Part shown: positions 55,384 through 64,000 of the stretch, piece by piece
Layout: each line of letters starts with the position of its first letter
Numbering within the stretch: the stretch's first letter is position 1
Source of the DNA: Pseudomonas iranensis
GTDB lineage: Bacteria > Pseudomonadota > Gammaproteobacteria > Pseudomonadales > Pseudomonadaceae
Direction: 5' to 3'
Assembly (NCBI RefSeq): GCF_014268585.2
Contig: NZ_CP077092.1
Coordinates: 4,377,501 to 4,441,500, forward strand
DNA: 64,000 nt
Notes under the pieces: model-generated
Told to the model about the DNA's origin: nothing
Database searches by the model: none
Seen by the model: only the letters and a program-made list of their open reading frames with translations
Translations under genes and position numbers: made by a program

Positions 55384-56284
55384 TTGACGGTTGTTGGCCC
55401 AATAACGGCGAGTCCTTCGGCAGATGCACCTGCAACGCTGCAGGTTTCGCAACAAATCGCAGACTGTCGCCTTCCAGCGGCTCGCCATCGAGATTGATGC
55501 TCAGCCCTTCGGCGACCTTGATCTCGACCCACGGCAAACGTGCCCGCACAAACATGTTGTCGAGGCCGAAGCCCTCGCTCAGCAGATTCTTCAGCGTGCC
55601 GACCAGCTCCTGCGGTGCCGGCAGAATGCTGATGTCCAGCAAACCATCGTCGACTCGCGCCTCGGGGCACAGCACATGGCCGCCACCCGCCTGCCGTCCG
55701 TTGCCGATGCCCAGTGCGAGCAGTTCACCCTGCCAATGAAAGTCCGGCCCCTGCAACTCGCCATAAGCGGCATGCAGCTCGCTGAACCGGGTCAAACCGG
55801 TGAACAGGTAGGCGGCACCGCCCAAGACCTTTTTCAAGTCTTCCGAAGTATTGGCGGTCACCTGGCTGCCGAATCCGCCGGTCGCCATGTTCAGGAAAAT
55901 CTGCCCGCCCACTTCGCCCAGATCGATATCCGAGGGCTGAACATCCAGTAGCTCAAGGGCTTCAGCAGGCTCCAGGGAAATACCGGCGGCGCGGGAGAAA
56001 TCGTTGGCGGTCCCCAGCGGCAACAACACAAGACTGGCTTTTTGCGGATGCTGAGCCAGCGCCTCGGCAATATCGCGCAACGTGCCATCACCGCCACCGG
56101 CGATGATTTTGCTGTAGCCGGCCGCCAACGCTTCCTCGACCAGACGCTGGGCGTCGCCAGCCTCCCAGGTCACTCGTACAGCCAGTTCCCAGCCTTGCTC
56201 ACGCTTGGCTTCGACGGCAGCGCGGACATCTTCGTTGAGTGCCTGTTTGCCATGCAAGATCAGCAGTGCCCGGCGTTCACTCAT
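55367..56284 (-). CDS. yegS: Lipid kinase YegS-like
   Basis: 305 residues of the diacylglycerol kinase catalytic family: ALLILHGKQALNEDVRAAV, the nucleotide loop IIAGGGDGTLRDIAEAL (about 60-76), PLGTANDFSRAAGI and the C-terminal SINLDGEPLEGDSLRF. YegS phosphorylates phosphatidylglycerol in E. coli. Its 3' end overlaps the convergent response regulator gene by 17 bp, with no terminator space. Confidence 0.93.
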   Translation of the reverse strand: MSERRALLILHGKQALNEDVRAAVEAKREQGWELAVRVTWEAGDAQRLVEEALAAGYSKIIAGGGDGTLRDIAEALAQHPQKASLVLLPLGTANDFSRAAGISLEPAEALELLDVQPSDIDLGEVGGQIFLNMATGGFGSQVTANTSEDLKKVLGGAAYLFTGLTRFSELHAAYGELQGPDFHWQGELLALGIGNGRQAGGGHVLCPEARVDDGLLDISILPAPQELVGTLKNLLSEGFGLDNMFVRARLPWVEIKVAEGLSINLDGEPLEGDSLRFVAKPAALQVHLPKDSPLLGQQPSISHQG

Positions 56285-56713
56285 AACGTCACTCCAAGAA
56301 TTGAAATCGATTGAAACATCTTGACCACTGCGCGCGTTAAAAAAGCCGCAGGGATGGCAATTAATTGCTTTTCAAACGGCCAGCGTCCTACACAGCGGTA
56401 TTTTTTCGTACGGAACAAGAGGAATCGGCTTAATTGACCCCGTCCGATCATTGGGTCACCGTGTGCCGGCAGTACCAACTTTCAACTCAATAACACAAGG
56501 ATGTGCCGGTAATGAACGGATACCCTGCGATTCATTTCCATGAATCGAGCAATGGAATAATCAGCAAGCGTGCAGTTGCTACGACCAGCGAGTACTTCCA
56601 TGCGCAACCATGAAACCAAGGCACCGGTGAGCCCGGTAGCCGCTCTCGCCGAAAGTCGTGCCAGCAAGAAACCAGACTTCTGTAACAGCGCCAAGACCCC
56701 TGGAGAGTTTGAT
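56285..56713. other. Intergenic region, no supported gene
   Basis: 429 bp between the yegS start and the small membrane-protein gene. It is relatively AT-rich for the first 200 bp, with homopolymer A and T runs (AAAAAA at about 56339, TTTTTT at about 56400), and likely contains the promoters of both divergent genes. I see no RNA gene or conserved site. Confidence 0.5.
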
Positions 56714-56908
56714 ATGGAACCCCGAGTCAGCGAGCTGGAGACTCACTTCAAATACATGCGCCGCGACATGGACGAAGTGCTCAATGATGTCCGGACGATC
56801 AAACACCGTCTGGCGTATTCGGCGGGTGCAACCGCTGTCATCCTGGGACTGCTGGGATGGGTGGCCAACAGTCGATTCGACCAGTTGGTGACACTGATCA
56901 GCAACTGA
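56714..56908 (+). CDS. Small membrane protein with coiled-coil N-terminus
   Basis: 64 residues from ATG 56714, eight bases after GGAG; an in-frame upstream ATG at 56599 would add 38 low-complexity residues. MEPRVSELETHFKYMRRDMDEVLNDVRTIKHRL is amphipathic coiled-coil, followed by one membrane helix (SAGATAVILGLLGWVA) and a short tail. The layout recalls phage XhlA/hemolysin-type or DUF1640-like small proteins, but I see no phage context. Function unknown. Confidence 0.72.
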   Translation: MEPRVSELETHFKYMRRDMDEVLNDVRTIKHRLAYSAGATAVILGLLGWVANSRFDQLVTLISN

Positions 56909-56967
56909 CCGAATCAATCGTTGCACGCGCCGTGCTTAACAGCCGACGCGTGCATGGGCAAGACGGG

Positions 56968-58194
56968 TTACCCCAGCAGGTCACTGAGGGGAATGAAGCT
57001 CACTTCATCACCCTCGCTCAGCGTGCGGCCCTCTCGGACTTCCACTAACCCGTCGGCCCACGCGGCGCTGCGCAGCACACCCGAACTCTGGTTGCGGTAA
57101 ATGATTGCGCGCCCCTGCTCCAAGCGCCCGCGCAAATATTCACGACGGTTGCCGGCCACCGGCCAGACAAAGCCTGCTGGCACTGCAAACTTGAGTGGTT
57201 CGACGGCTTGCACACCCAGGCGACGCAAAAGATAAGGCCGCGTCAGCAGGGCGAACGTCACCAGCGTCGAGGCGGGATTGCCGGGCAGGCCAATCACCGG
57301 CACGTTGCGAAAATGGCCGAAGGTCAACGGCTTCCCGGGCTTGATGGCCAGCTTCCACAGGGCCAACTCGCCTTCTTCACGCAGGGCAATGCCGAGGAAA
57401 TCCGCCTCACCGACCGAGACACCGCCGGTAGACAGAATCAGATCGACATTTTGTAGCTCGCCCAACCGCGCCCGCGTGGTGGCCAGATCGTCCGGGAGAA
57501 TTCCGCCATCGATCACTTCACAACCCAGACGCTGCAGCCAACTGCACAGAAGTACGCGATTGCTGTTGTAGATCTGGCCCGGGCCCAATGCCTGGCCGGG
57601 TTCAACCAGCTCGTCGCCGGTGGACAAAACAGCGACGCGAGGTTTGCGCACGACATTGAGGCCGGCACAGCCAAGCGAAGCAGCCAGGCCCTGCTCAATC
57701 GGTCCGAGCCGGGTGCCAGCTTGCAGCACCAATTCGCCGACCGTAGTTTCCTGGCCCTGCGGACGAATGTTCTGCCCGGCTTTCAAAAGCTCAAGAAAGC
57801 GCACTCGGCCGTCGGCCTGAACTTCAGCGTTTTCCTGCATCTCGACACAGTCGGCGCCCGGCGGCAACGGTGCCCCGGTGAAGATGCGTGCGCAGGTGCC
57901 TGGCTCCAAAGGTTGTGGAGATTGTCCGGCAAACACCTTTTGACTGACCGGCAGCGGCTCGCCCTGCCAACCCGCCAGGTTCAAGGCGTAGCCGTCCATG
58001 GCGCTGTTTGGCCACGGCGGCAGATCCAGCGTCGAGATGAGATCTTCCGCCAGCACCCGCCCTTCGACTTGAGCCAGCGGCAAGTGCTCGCGCTCGACAA
58101 TGCGCGACGCATCGGCGATGGCCAGCAAACGCTCGAGCGCCGTTTCGACAGGCAGCAAACTGCCGGTCTTGCCCGGCTTACCCACGGGATTCAC
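56968..58194 (-). CDS. moeA: Molybdopterin molybdenumtransferase MoeA
   Basis: 408 residues in family order: LALAQVEGRVLAEDL, domain with PPWPNSAMDGYALN, RIFTGAPLPPGADCVEMQENA, central MoCF domain with VLSTGDELVEPG and ILSTGGVSVGEADFLG, and the C-terminal LPGNPASTLVTF. It inserts molybdate into adenylated molybdopterin. It overlaps moaB upstream by 17 bp, so the two are co-transcribed. Confidence 0.95.
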   Translation of the reverse strand: MNPVGKPGKTGSLLPVETALERLLAIADASRIVEREHLPLAQVEGRVLAEDLISTLDLPPWPNSAMDGYALNLAGWQGEPLPVSQKVFAGQSPQPLEPGTCARIFTGAPLPPGADCVEMQENAEVQADGRVRFLELLKAGQNIRPQGQETTVGELVLQAGTRLGPIEQGLAASLGCAGLNVVRKPRVAVLSTGDELVEPGQALGPGQIYNSNRVLLCSWLQRLGCEVIDGGILPDDLATTRARLGELQNVDLILSTGGVSVGEADFLGIALREEGELALWKLAIKPGKPLTFGHFRNVPVIGLPGNPASTLVTFALLTRPYLLRRLGVQAVEPLKFAVPAGFVWPVAGNRREYLRGRLEQGRAIIYRNQSSGVLRSAAWADGLVEVREGRTLSEGDEVSFIPLSDLLG

Positions 58195-58717
58195 AAGGCG
58201 CCGCCTGCTTCAGATGGGTGACGAAGTTGCAGGGACGATGACGGGCGTCCAGTTGCTCAGCAAGAATGCCATCCCAGCCAGTGCGCACCGCATTGGTCGA
58301 ACCCGGCAGGCAGCACACCAGCGTGCCGTTGGCCAGACCGGCCAGGGCACGGGACTGCACGGTCGAAGTGCCGATATCGGCTACGGAAATCTGGCGGAAC
58401 AGTTCGCCAAAACCGTCGACCTGCTTGTCGAGCAGGCATGCCACCGCTTCCGGCGTGCTGTCACGCCCGGTGAAGCCGGTGCCGCCGGTGATCAACACAA
58501 CCTGAACCACATCGTCGGCAATCCAGTTGGCGACTTGCGCGCGAATTTTGTAGAGATCATCTTTAAGCAAAACCCGCTCGGCCAGCGCGTGACCGGCCGC
58601 GATCAAGCGATCAACGAAGACCTGGCCGGAGGTATCGGTTTCCAGGGTTCGGGTGTCGCTGACAGTCAGCACCGCAATATTGAGCGGCACGAAAGGTACA
58701 TCAGCCTTGGCTTTCAT
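58178..58717 (-). CDS. moaB: Molybdopterin adenylyltransferase-type protein MoaB
   Basis: 179 residues of the MogA/MoaB fold: [20 protein letters not shown] at the start, [20 protein letters not shown] in the core and [15 protein letters not shown] near the end. It adenylates molybdopterin before metal insertion by MoeA, encoded downstream with a short overlap. mobA is divergent, 81 bp away. Confidence 0.94.
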   Translation of the reverse strand: MKAKADVPFVPLNIAVLTVSDTRTLETDTSGQVFVDRLIAAGHALAERVLLKDDLYKIRAQVANWIADDVVQVVLITGGTGFTGRDSTPEAVACLLDKQVDGFGELFRQISVADIGTSTVQSRALAGLANGTLVCCLPGSTNAVRTGWDGILAEQLDARHRPCNFVTHLKQAAPCESRG

Positions 58718-58798
58718 AGGCTCTTCCAGTTGTAGGGGAAACAGCCCGGTGTTATATCACAGCGGCTCATTTTTCCGCCGCCCCTCTGGAGAGTCGTC

Positions 58799-59401
58799 AT
58801 GCCCTCGAACAGTCAATTGCCGCCCTGCTCCGTCCTGCTTCTGGCGGGTGGACGCGGCCAGCGCATGGGCGGTCAGGACAAGGGGCTTATCGAGTGGCTG
58901 GGCGAGCCTTTGATCGCGCATTTGCAGCGCAAGGTACGGCCGCTGACCGACGATCTGATCATCTCGTGCAACCGCAATCGCGAGCGCTATGCCACGTTCG
59001 CCGATCAGTTGGTGATGGATGATGAAGGCGATTTCCCCGGGCCGCTGGCCGGTATTCGTGCCGGGCTGAAAGCGGCGCGCCATGCGCATTTGCTGGTGTT
59101 GCCGTGTGATGTGCCGCGAATCGACAAGGCGTTGCTCGAAGACATGCTGAATACTGCCGATCAGCAACGTGAAAAACCTTTAATGCTGCGCCACGGCGAA
59201 CATTGGGAACCGCTGCTGTGCGTGATTCCCGTGGCGCTGTTGCCGGCATTCGAAGCAGCCTGGGATGCAGGTGAACGCAGCCCGGGCCGGGTGATGCGCA
59301 GCCTCGGTGCCGTTGCATTGCAATGTCCTGACAACGACCCGCGACTGGCCAACCTCAACACCCCGGAATTGTTACATCTGCACAACACTGTGTCAGACTG
59401 A
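58799..59401 (+). CDS. mobA: Molybdenum cofactor guanylyltransferase MobA
   Basis: 200 residues of the nucleotidyltransferase fold: [24 protein letters not shown] (GTP-binding loop), [15 protein letters not shown], and [11 protein letters not shown] with the metal-binding Asp. It converts molybdopterin to the guanine dinucleotide form used by DMSO-reductase-family enzymes. It is divergent from moaB-moeA, so this is a compact Mo-cofactor finishing cluster. Confidence 0.95.
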   Translation: MPSNSQLPPCSVLLLAGGRGQRMGGQDKGLIEWLGEPLIAHLQRKVRPLTDDLIISCNRNRERYATFADQLVMDDEGDFPGPLAGIRAGLKAARHAHLLVLPCDVPRIDKALLEDMLNTADQQREKPLMLRHGEHWEPLLCVIPVALLPAFEAAWDAGERSPGRVMRSLGAVALQCPDNDPRLANLNTPELLHLHNTVSD

Positions 59402-59479
59402 CATTATCCAAGGAACTCTCACGCCTTGTTTACGTCTCAAGCTCAGTAACCAGAAGATTTCCCATTCGGAGACACACTC

Positions 59480-59701
59480 ATGACTCAACGGACCCTCGCC
59501 ACTTTCATGCTCGCACTGGGCCTGGCAACCCTCGCAGGTTGCTCCTCGCCAACAGTGATCACCTTGAATGACGGTCGCGAAATCCAGGCCGTCGACACCC
59601 CGAAATACGATGATGATTCGGGCTTCTACGAGTTCCAGCAGCTGGACGGCAAAGAGACCCGCATCAACAAGGATCAGGTTCGTACCGTTAAAGAGCTGTA
59701 A
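59480..59701 (+). CDS. YgdI/YgdR family lipoprotein
   Basis: 73 residues. The signal peptide MTQRTLATFMLALGLATLAGC ends in a lipobox (Cys21). The mature part (TVITLNDGREIQAVDTPKYDDDSGFYEFQQLDGKETRINKDQVRTVKEL) is the small SH3-like YgdI/YgdR domain. Function in the family is unknown. A strong terminator follows. Confidence 0.9.
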   Translation: MTQRTLATFMLALGLATLAGCSSPTVITLNDGREIQAVDTPKYDDDSGFYEFQQLDGKETRINKDQVRTVKEL

Positions 59702-59726
59702 GGCTCCGCGTCGTTACCGGATACAG

Positions 59727-59755
59727 AAAAGCCCGCATTGTCATGCGGGCTTTTT
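59727..59755. terminator. Rho-independent terminator
   Basis: GCCCGCAT (59731-59738) pairs with ATGCGGGC (59743-59750), flanked by AAAA and TTTTT, between the convergent lipoprotein and pseudouridine synthase genes; works on the plus strand and possibly both. Confidence 0.9.
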
Positions 59756-59783
59756 CATGGGCGCTCGGAAAGCAGTTTCAGCA

Positions 59784-60674
59784 TTACCACTGTAAGGTGA
59801 TTTGACTCTCGAACTCCCGCAATTCACCGGTCACCGGGTCAGAGAAGCGCAGGCCCTGCGCAAGCAGCTTCAACGGGTTGGCGTAATCGTCCTCGACATC
59901 TTTCAACACCGTCGGATAAAACGGGTCGTTGCAAATACTTGCGCCCAGCGACGTCATGTGCACCCGCAACTGATGCTTCTTGCCCGTCACGGGGTAGAGG
60001 CCATAGCGCCACAGATCACCGTTTTTCTCACGCACCTCGACCGCCGTTTCGGTATTGCTGGCGCCAGGTCCTTCCTGCATGCGGAAAAACGGCTCGCCAT
60101 CGACCAGGCGGCTCTTGTGCACCAAGGGGAAATTCAGCTCGGGCAACGCCGGGGCGATCGCTTCGTAGCGCTTGTCGATCTGCCGGGTCGGGAACAATGA
60201 CTGATAGGCCGAGCGGGTTTGCGGGTTAGCCGAGAAGATCACCAGCCCTGCGGTGTGCCGGTCAATGCGGTGCAGCGGCACCAGATGCGGATTGTCCAGC
60301 CGACGGATCAGCCGGCGCAGCAGGGTTTGTTCGACATATTCCCCGGCCGGAGTTACTGGCAGAAAATGAGGTTTGTCGGCCACTACCAGATGTTCGTCAG
60401 CGTAGAGAATCGACTCGAGCACCGGGATCGGCTTTTCGTCCGGCACCTCACGAAAGTAATGAATGCGCAGCCCTTCCCTGTACGGCAAGTCCAGCGCAAT
60501 CGGCTGACCCTGCGCATCCAGCACCCGCCCGCGAGCAATCCGGTCGAGCCATTGTTCGCGGCCGATGGCACTGAAGTGTTCGCACAGGCAATCGAGTACC
60601 GTCAGCCAGGAACCGGGCGGCAAATACAAGGTGCTGGCCTGATTGTGCGCAGCGGAAAATACGGGGCTGGTCAT
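59784..60674 (-). CDS. RluA-family pseudouridine synthase
   Basis: 296 residues. The catalytic motif is LHRIDRHTAGLVIFS (Asp about residue 137), with PVTGKKHQLRVHMTSLGASI near the C-terminus. The N-terminal portion (about 1-80) is a divergent S4-like region. RluA members modify uridines in 23S rRNA or tRNA; the exact target is not predictable. The ATG at 60674 is used. Confidence 0.9.
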   Translation of the reverse strand: MTSPVFSAAHNQASTLYLPPGSWLTVLDCLCEHFSAIGREQWLDRIARGRVLDAQGQPIALDLPYREGLRIHYFREVPDEKPIPVLESILYADEHLVVADKPHFLPVTPAGEYVEQTLLRRLIRRLDNPHLVPLHRIDRHTAGLVIFSANPQTRSAYQSLFPTRQIDKRYEAIAPALPELNFPLVHKSRLVDGEPFFRMQEGPGASNTETAVEVREKNGDLWRYGLYPVTGKKHQLRVHMTSLGASICNDPFYPTVLKDVEDDYANPLKLLAQGLRFSDPVTGELREFESQITLQW

Positions 60675-60744
60675 ACGAAACAGAAATCCTCAATGCAGGC
60701 CGGCATTATCCAACAGTGAGGCAAAGCCACCTAGCGCAGTTTGA

Positions 60745-61062
60745 TCAGGCCGGAATCGACTTGAGGGCGGCCGCTTCGGTGAACTCCTTCAGCCAGCGCA
60801 AGACATCGACCGCCTCCCAACGCCCCGGGTCGTACAACGCGTACAACAGGCCCTGATAACCGACCACATCCAGTTGCTTGTGATAACCGGCGCGCTGAAA
60901 CAGGGCTTCGATCTCGGCAAAGCAGGTGTTGAAATGCAGCTTGTTGAACGGCGTCTTGCCTTCCGTGACCAGCCCGTCCAGGCGCAATTCGAGGACGGCC
61001 TCGCGCACCACGTCCACCGACATCCGGTTAACGCTGCTCTTCAACTGTTCGACATTGACCAC
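60745..61062 (-). CDS. Conserved hypothetical protein
   Basis: 105 residues starting at GTG 61062 after GAGGG. It is acidic and helical (VVREAVLELRLDGLV ... DVVGYQGLLYALYDPGRWEAVDVLRWLKEFTEAAAL). I do not recognise a domain and see no signal peptide or membrane helix. It is flanked by genes with no clear link to it. Confidence 0.7.
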   Translation of the reverse strand: MVNVEQLKSSVNRMSVDVVREAVLELRLDGLVTEGKTPFNKLHFNTCFAEIEALFQRAGYHKQLDVVGYQGLLYALYDPGRWEAVDVLRWLKEFTEAAALKSIPA

Positions 61063-61171
61063 GGTTCATCCCTCTGACTCGATTGCTGTATGGACATACA
61101 GTAACCGAAGAATTCAGCGAGCGCCAACGCAAGGATGTATCGCTGCGACCAGCGGAAGGATCAAGGCAAAA

Positions 61172-61411
61172 TCAACAGCCTAAAAATGCCACTACCTGGT
61201 CGCCACTGAACGGCCAATCCAGCTCAGCGCCAGTGTCGACCCGCCGCAGTACCGGGATGCGCAAGCTGTATTTTTCGAACCACGATTCGTCTTCGGCGAT
61301 GTCCACCAATTCAACCAGCAGACCATGCTCGACGAAGGGCATCAGCTCGGCTTCGGCGACTTCACACAGGTGACACCCGAGGGTGCCGAACAGCTGACAT
61401 TCAGGAGGCAT
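61172..61411 (-). CDS. Glutaredoxin-family protein
   Basis: 79 residues from ATG 61411, following AGGAGGC on the plus-strand complement side. ECQLFGTLGCHLCEVAEAELMP carries a CxxC redox pair (GCHLC), and IPVLRRVDTGAELDWPF has the cis-proline segment. It resembles the small DUF836/glutaredoxin-like proteins of unknown target. It is divergent from the Kef-type antiporter gene. Confidence 0.88.
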   Translation of the reverse strand: MPPECQLFGTLGCHLCEVAEAELMPFVEHGLLVELVDIAEDESWFEKYSLRIPVLRRVDTGAELDWPFSGDQVVAFLGC

Positions 61412-61609
61412 GACGGCATTACCGGAAAACAAGTGAGCCCATTCTAGGACGCCACTAAACCCTCGTCGACCCGGCGGCGCCCAAAGGACCCAGCGCTCCC
61501 GGCGCAAAATCCTGACGCAAATCATTCAGCGCAAATTGCAAATGCGTCATCCTCGCGGACTTTTTGCCTCTACGCTTCAGAGGCCAACGCCCTGACAGCG
61601 GAGTGTCCC

Positions 61610-63322
61610 GTGTTTGCAAATCTGTTGATCATCCTCGCCTCATCCCTGGTGGTGATTGCCCTGTTCCGGCGCCTGCGACTGCCGCCGGTGCTGGGTTACC
61701 TGTGCGTGGGATTACTGGTCGGGCCGAACGCATTCGACTGGGTCAACGAGAGCGAACATCTGCCGGATGTCGCCGAGCTGGGCGTGGTGTTTCTGCTGTT
61801 TTCGCTGGGTCTGGAGTTCTCCCTGTCGAAGATGATTGCGTTGCGTCAGGTGGTGTTTCGCCTCGGCAGTCAGCAAGTGTTGATCAGCACAGCGCTGCTC
61901 GGCACACTGTTAATGGGCCTGGGCATGCCGCTGATGCCGGCGCTGTTGCTCGGTGCCGGGTTATCGCTGTCATCCACGGCGATCGTGACCAAGGAGCTGG
62001 GCAGTCTTGGTGAAGTATTCAGCAGCCACGGCCAGAACGCGGTCGGCGTGTTGCTGTTTCAGGACGTTGTCGCGGTATTGCTGCTGACACTGGTTCCGGT
62101 CTTCGCCGGCACCAGCGAGCAGGCCTGGTATTGGGCCTTGCCGTTGACCCTGGGCAAAACCGTGGTGCTGTTCTTCGGCCTGCTGCTCGCCAGTCGCTGG
62201 TTATTGCCACGGCTGTTTCATGAGGTGGCGGCCTCGCGCTCTGCGGAGCTGTTCGTCCTGCTGGCGCTGGTGATCGTGCTGCTGACTGCCTGGCTCACGC
62301 ACTTGTTGGGGCTGTCGCCTGCACTCGGCGCTTTCCTCGCCGGCATGTTGCTCGGGGAAAGCCATTACCGGCACCAGATCGAAGCCGACATCCGGCCCTT
62401 TCGCGACATTCTGCTCGGCGTGTTCTTCGTCAGCATCGGCATGCTGATCGACCTGCAATTGTTCGTCAGTCACAGCCTGTTGATCATCGGCCTGACGCTC
62501 GGCCTGATGCTGATCAAGGGCATCGTGGTCGCGCTGCTGGTGAAGTGGCGCGGCAGTGACAGCGAAACCGCATGGCGCAGCGGCCTGGCCCTGGCCCAGG
62601 GTGGCGAATTCTGTTTTGCCTTGATGGCGCAGATGCAGCAGAACAGCCTGTTGCCGGCCGAACCGGGCGCCCTGCTGCTCGCGGCGACGTTCTGTTCGAT
62701 GCTGCTCACGCCACTGCTGTTGCGTGCGGCGCCGCGCATTGCCGCCGTGCTGCACCGCAAGCCCAATCAGGAAGCGCAGATCGAACAGATCAGCGCGCTC
62801 AACGCCGACCTCGACCAGCACGTGGTGATCTGCGGCTACGGTCGCGTCGGCCAGTCCATTGGCCGCTTCATGGGCAATACGGGGCAAGCCTATGTTGCGC
62901 TGGACAACGATCCGGTGCGGGTGCAGGAAGCCGCATCCGCGGAAAGCGACGTGCATTACGGCGACTCGGCGCGTGGCGATCTGCTTACTGCGGTTGGCCT
63001 GTTGCGCGCCAGGCTGCTGGTAATCGCCGTGGATCAGAGCGACGTGGCGTTGCGCATTCTGCGCGAAGCCCGGCGACTCAACCGACAGGTGCCGATTCTG
63101 GTACGCACCCGTGACGACAGCCAATCGGCGGAACTCAGAGCTGCCGGCGCCACCGAGGTGGTGCCGGAGCTTTTGGAGTCAAGCTTGATGCTCGCTTCAC
63201 ACGCGCTGATCATGCTTGGCCTGCCCGCGCACAAAGTGCAGGAGAAGGTCGATCAAGTGCGTATCGATCGGTATCGCCTGCTCCACGGTTTCTATCCCGG
63301 AGCCAATGATGAGGAAATCTAG
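61610..63322 (+). CDS. Kef-type CPA2 cation:proton antiporter
   Basis: 570 residues. Twelve or so membrane helices (1 to about 385) include the conserved GVVFLLFSLGLEFSLSK and the helix with LLFQDVVAVLLL (paired acid). A C-terminal TrkA-N domain follows (about 400-520; HVVICGYGRVGQSIGRFM binds a nucleotide). It is like KefB/KefC, which release potassium in exchange for protons under electrophile stress. It begins at GTG 61610 with GGAG 8 bases upstream. The usual KefF/KefG partner is not adjacent, so glutathione gating is uncertain. Its stop overlaps the amt stop (CTAG). Confidence 0.9.
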   Translation: MFANLLIILASSLVVIALFRRLRLPPVLGYLCVGLLVGPNAFDWVNESEHLPDVAELGVVFLLFSLGLEFSLSKMIALRQVVFRLGSQQVLISTALLGTLLMGLGMPLMPALLLGAGLSLSSTAIVTKELGSLGEVFSSHGQNAVGVLLFQDVVAVLLLTLVPVFAGTSEQAWYWALPLTLGKTVVLFFGLLLASRWLLPRLFHEVAASRSAELFVLLALVIVLLTAWLTHLLGLSPALGAFLAGMLLGESHYRHQIEADIRPFRDILLGVFFVSIGMLIDLQLFVSHSLLIIGLTLGLMLIKGIVVALLVKWRGSDSETAWRSGLALAQGGEFCFALMAQMQQNSLLPAEPGALLLAATFCSMLLTPLLLRAAPRIAAVLHRKPNQEAQIEQISALNADLDQHVVICGYGRVGQSIGRFMGNTGQAYVALDNDPVRVQEAASAESDVHYGDSARGDLLTAVGLLRARLLVIAVDQSDVALRILREARRLNRQVPILVRTRDDSQSAELRAAGATEVVPELLESSLMLASHALIMLGLPAHKVQEKVDQVRIDRYRLLHGFYPGANDEEI

Positions 63323-64000
63323 TCCTGACTCACCGCGCCGATCTTGTGCAGTGACAGGTCGGCGCCGTAATACTCTTGTTCCTGACTCAGGCGCAGCCCA
63401 TGCAATGCCTTGATCGTGCCGTAGACGACGAAACCGCCGACCAGCGCGACCGCGACGCCAAGCGCAGTGCCGATCAACTGGCTGATCAGGCTGACACCGC
63501 CCAGGCCACCCAGCACAGACTGACCGAAGATGCCGCAGGCAATCCCGCCCCACACGCCACACAAACCATGCAGCGGCCATACGCCCAGCACATCGTCGAT
63601 GCGCCATTTGACTTGGGCAGCGGTAAAGCACCAGACAAACAAGGCTCCGGCGATCGAGCCGGTTACCAGCGCACCGACCGGATGCATCAGGTCGGAGCCG
63701 GCGCAAATCGCCACCAGCCCGGCCAGCGGGCCGTTGTGCAGAAAGCCAGGGTCGTTGCGCCCAACGATCAACGCCGCGACGGTACCGCCAACCATGGCCA
63801 TCAGCGAGTTGACCGCGACCAGGCCACTGACACCTTGCAGGGTTTGCGCGCTCATCACGTTGAAGCCGAACCAGCCGACAATCAGGATCCACGAGCCCAG
63901 CGCCAGAAACGGAATGCTCGACGGCGCGAACGCGACCAGGCGCCCATCGCGGTAGCGACCATTGCGCGGGCCGAGCAGCAGAACAGCGGCCAACGCCAGC
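63319..64000 (-). CDS. Ammonium transporter, C-terminal part (start beyond window)
   Basis: At least 224 C-terminal residues; the gene continues past the right edge. Visible are membrane helices with WILIVGWFGFNVMSA, VNSLMAMVGGTVAALIV, GLVAICAGSDLMHPVGALVTG and GVWPLHGLCGVWGGIACGIFG, the twin conserved His region of Amt/MEP/Rh channels. The tail is a short cytoplasmic stretch (QEQEYYGADLSLHKIGAVSQD). No glnK is in view. The stop codon overlaps the convergent antiporter's stop. Confidence 0.92.
   Translation of the reverse strand, partial: LALAAVLLLGPRNGRYRDGRLVAFAPSSIPFLALGSWILIVGWFGFNVMSAQTLQGVSGLVAVNSLMAMVGGTVAALIVGRNDPGFLHNGPLAGLVAICAGSDLMHPVGALVTGSIAGALFVWCFTAAQVKWRIDDVLGVWPLHGLCGVWGGIACGIFGQSVLGGLGGVSLISQLIGTALGVAVALVGGFVVYGTIKALHGLRLSQEQEYYGADLSLHKIGAVSQD

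Noticed and set aside
56599..56713. Upstream ATG extension of the small membrane protein
   Set aside because: Adds a low-complexity stretch and has no good ribosome-binding site, whereas 56714 has GGAG at proper spacing.

Overview
This 64 kb window is chromosomal DNA of a fluorescent Pseudomonas. The likeliest source is the P. fluorescens group (P. koreensis / Pf0-1-like branch). The evidence is the pyoverdine genes pvdS, pvdL, pvdH and mbtH, the fpvGHJKCDEF iron-release operon, the acyclic-terpene (atu) genes, high GC, and many Pseudomonas-type REP doublets (REPINs) between genes. I saw no phage, insertion sequence, CRISPR array, tRNA or rRNA.

Region 1 (1-7.6 kb) is mixed metabolism: a TetR regulator (cut by the left edge) facing an SDR protein and a DsbA-fold isomerase; Xaa-Pro aminopeptidase, cysteine desulfurase, a LysE exporter and a lipoprotein; then a divergent soxR / monooxygenase pair with a textbook SoxR promoter (19-bp spacer) between them, and a VOC protein.

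Region 2 (7.7-39.5 kb) is pyoverdine and periplasmic redox. fpvGHJKCDEF is one tightly overlapping operon that strips iron from ferripyoverdine in the periplasm. mbtH, pvdH, the 13 kb NRPS gene pvdL, the ECF sigma gene pvdS and an IucB/AlcB-type hydroxamate acetyltransferase follow. I found PvdS-type promoters (TAAAT-N16-CGT or one-base variants) in front of mbtH, pvdH, pvdL and the acetyltransferase, and a Fur-type site over the pvdS promoter. Between pvdH and pvdL lies a second unit: the dsbRS two-component system, a four-blade hemopexin-like gene of unknown role, and dsbD-tlpA-dsbG, with a candidate DsbR box (GTTAAT-N5-GTTAAT) in front of dsbD.

Region 3 (39.5-49.6 kb) holds a periplasmic binding protein, then atuR and divergent atuABCDEF for geranyl/citronellyl-CoA breakdown, with two mirror-image 16-bp operators between atuR and atuA. 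atuG and atuH are not next to the cluster.

Region 4 (49.6-64 kb) has housekeeping and signalling genes: an exonuclease, ppnP, a MOSC protein, cheV with a FliA (sigma-28) promoter, an HPt-like protein without its histidine, a NarX/NarL-type two-component pair, yegS, moeA-moaB, mobA, a pseudouridine synthase, a Kef-type antiporter and an ammonium transporter cut by the right edge.

The least explained items are the hemopexin-like gene inside the dsb locus, a REPIN that adds 32 in-frame residues to the start of the ABC ATPase FpvD, a terminator hairpin placed just ahead of the hydrolase downstream of pvdL, and palindromes in the cheV / HPt-like intergenic region. No wholly new multi-gene system is evident.
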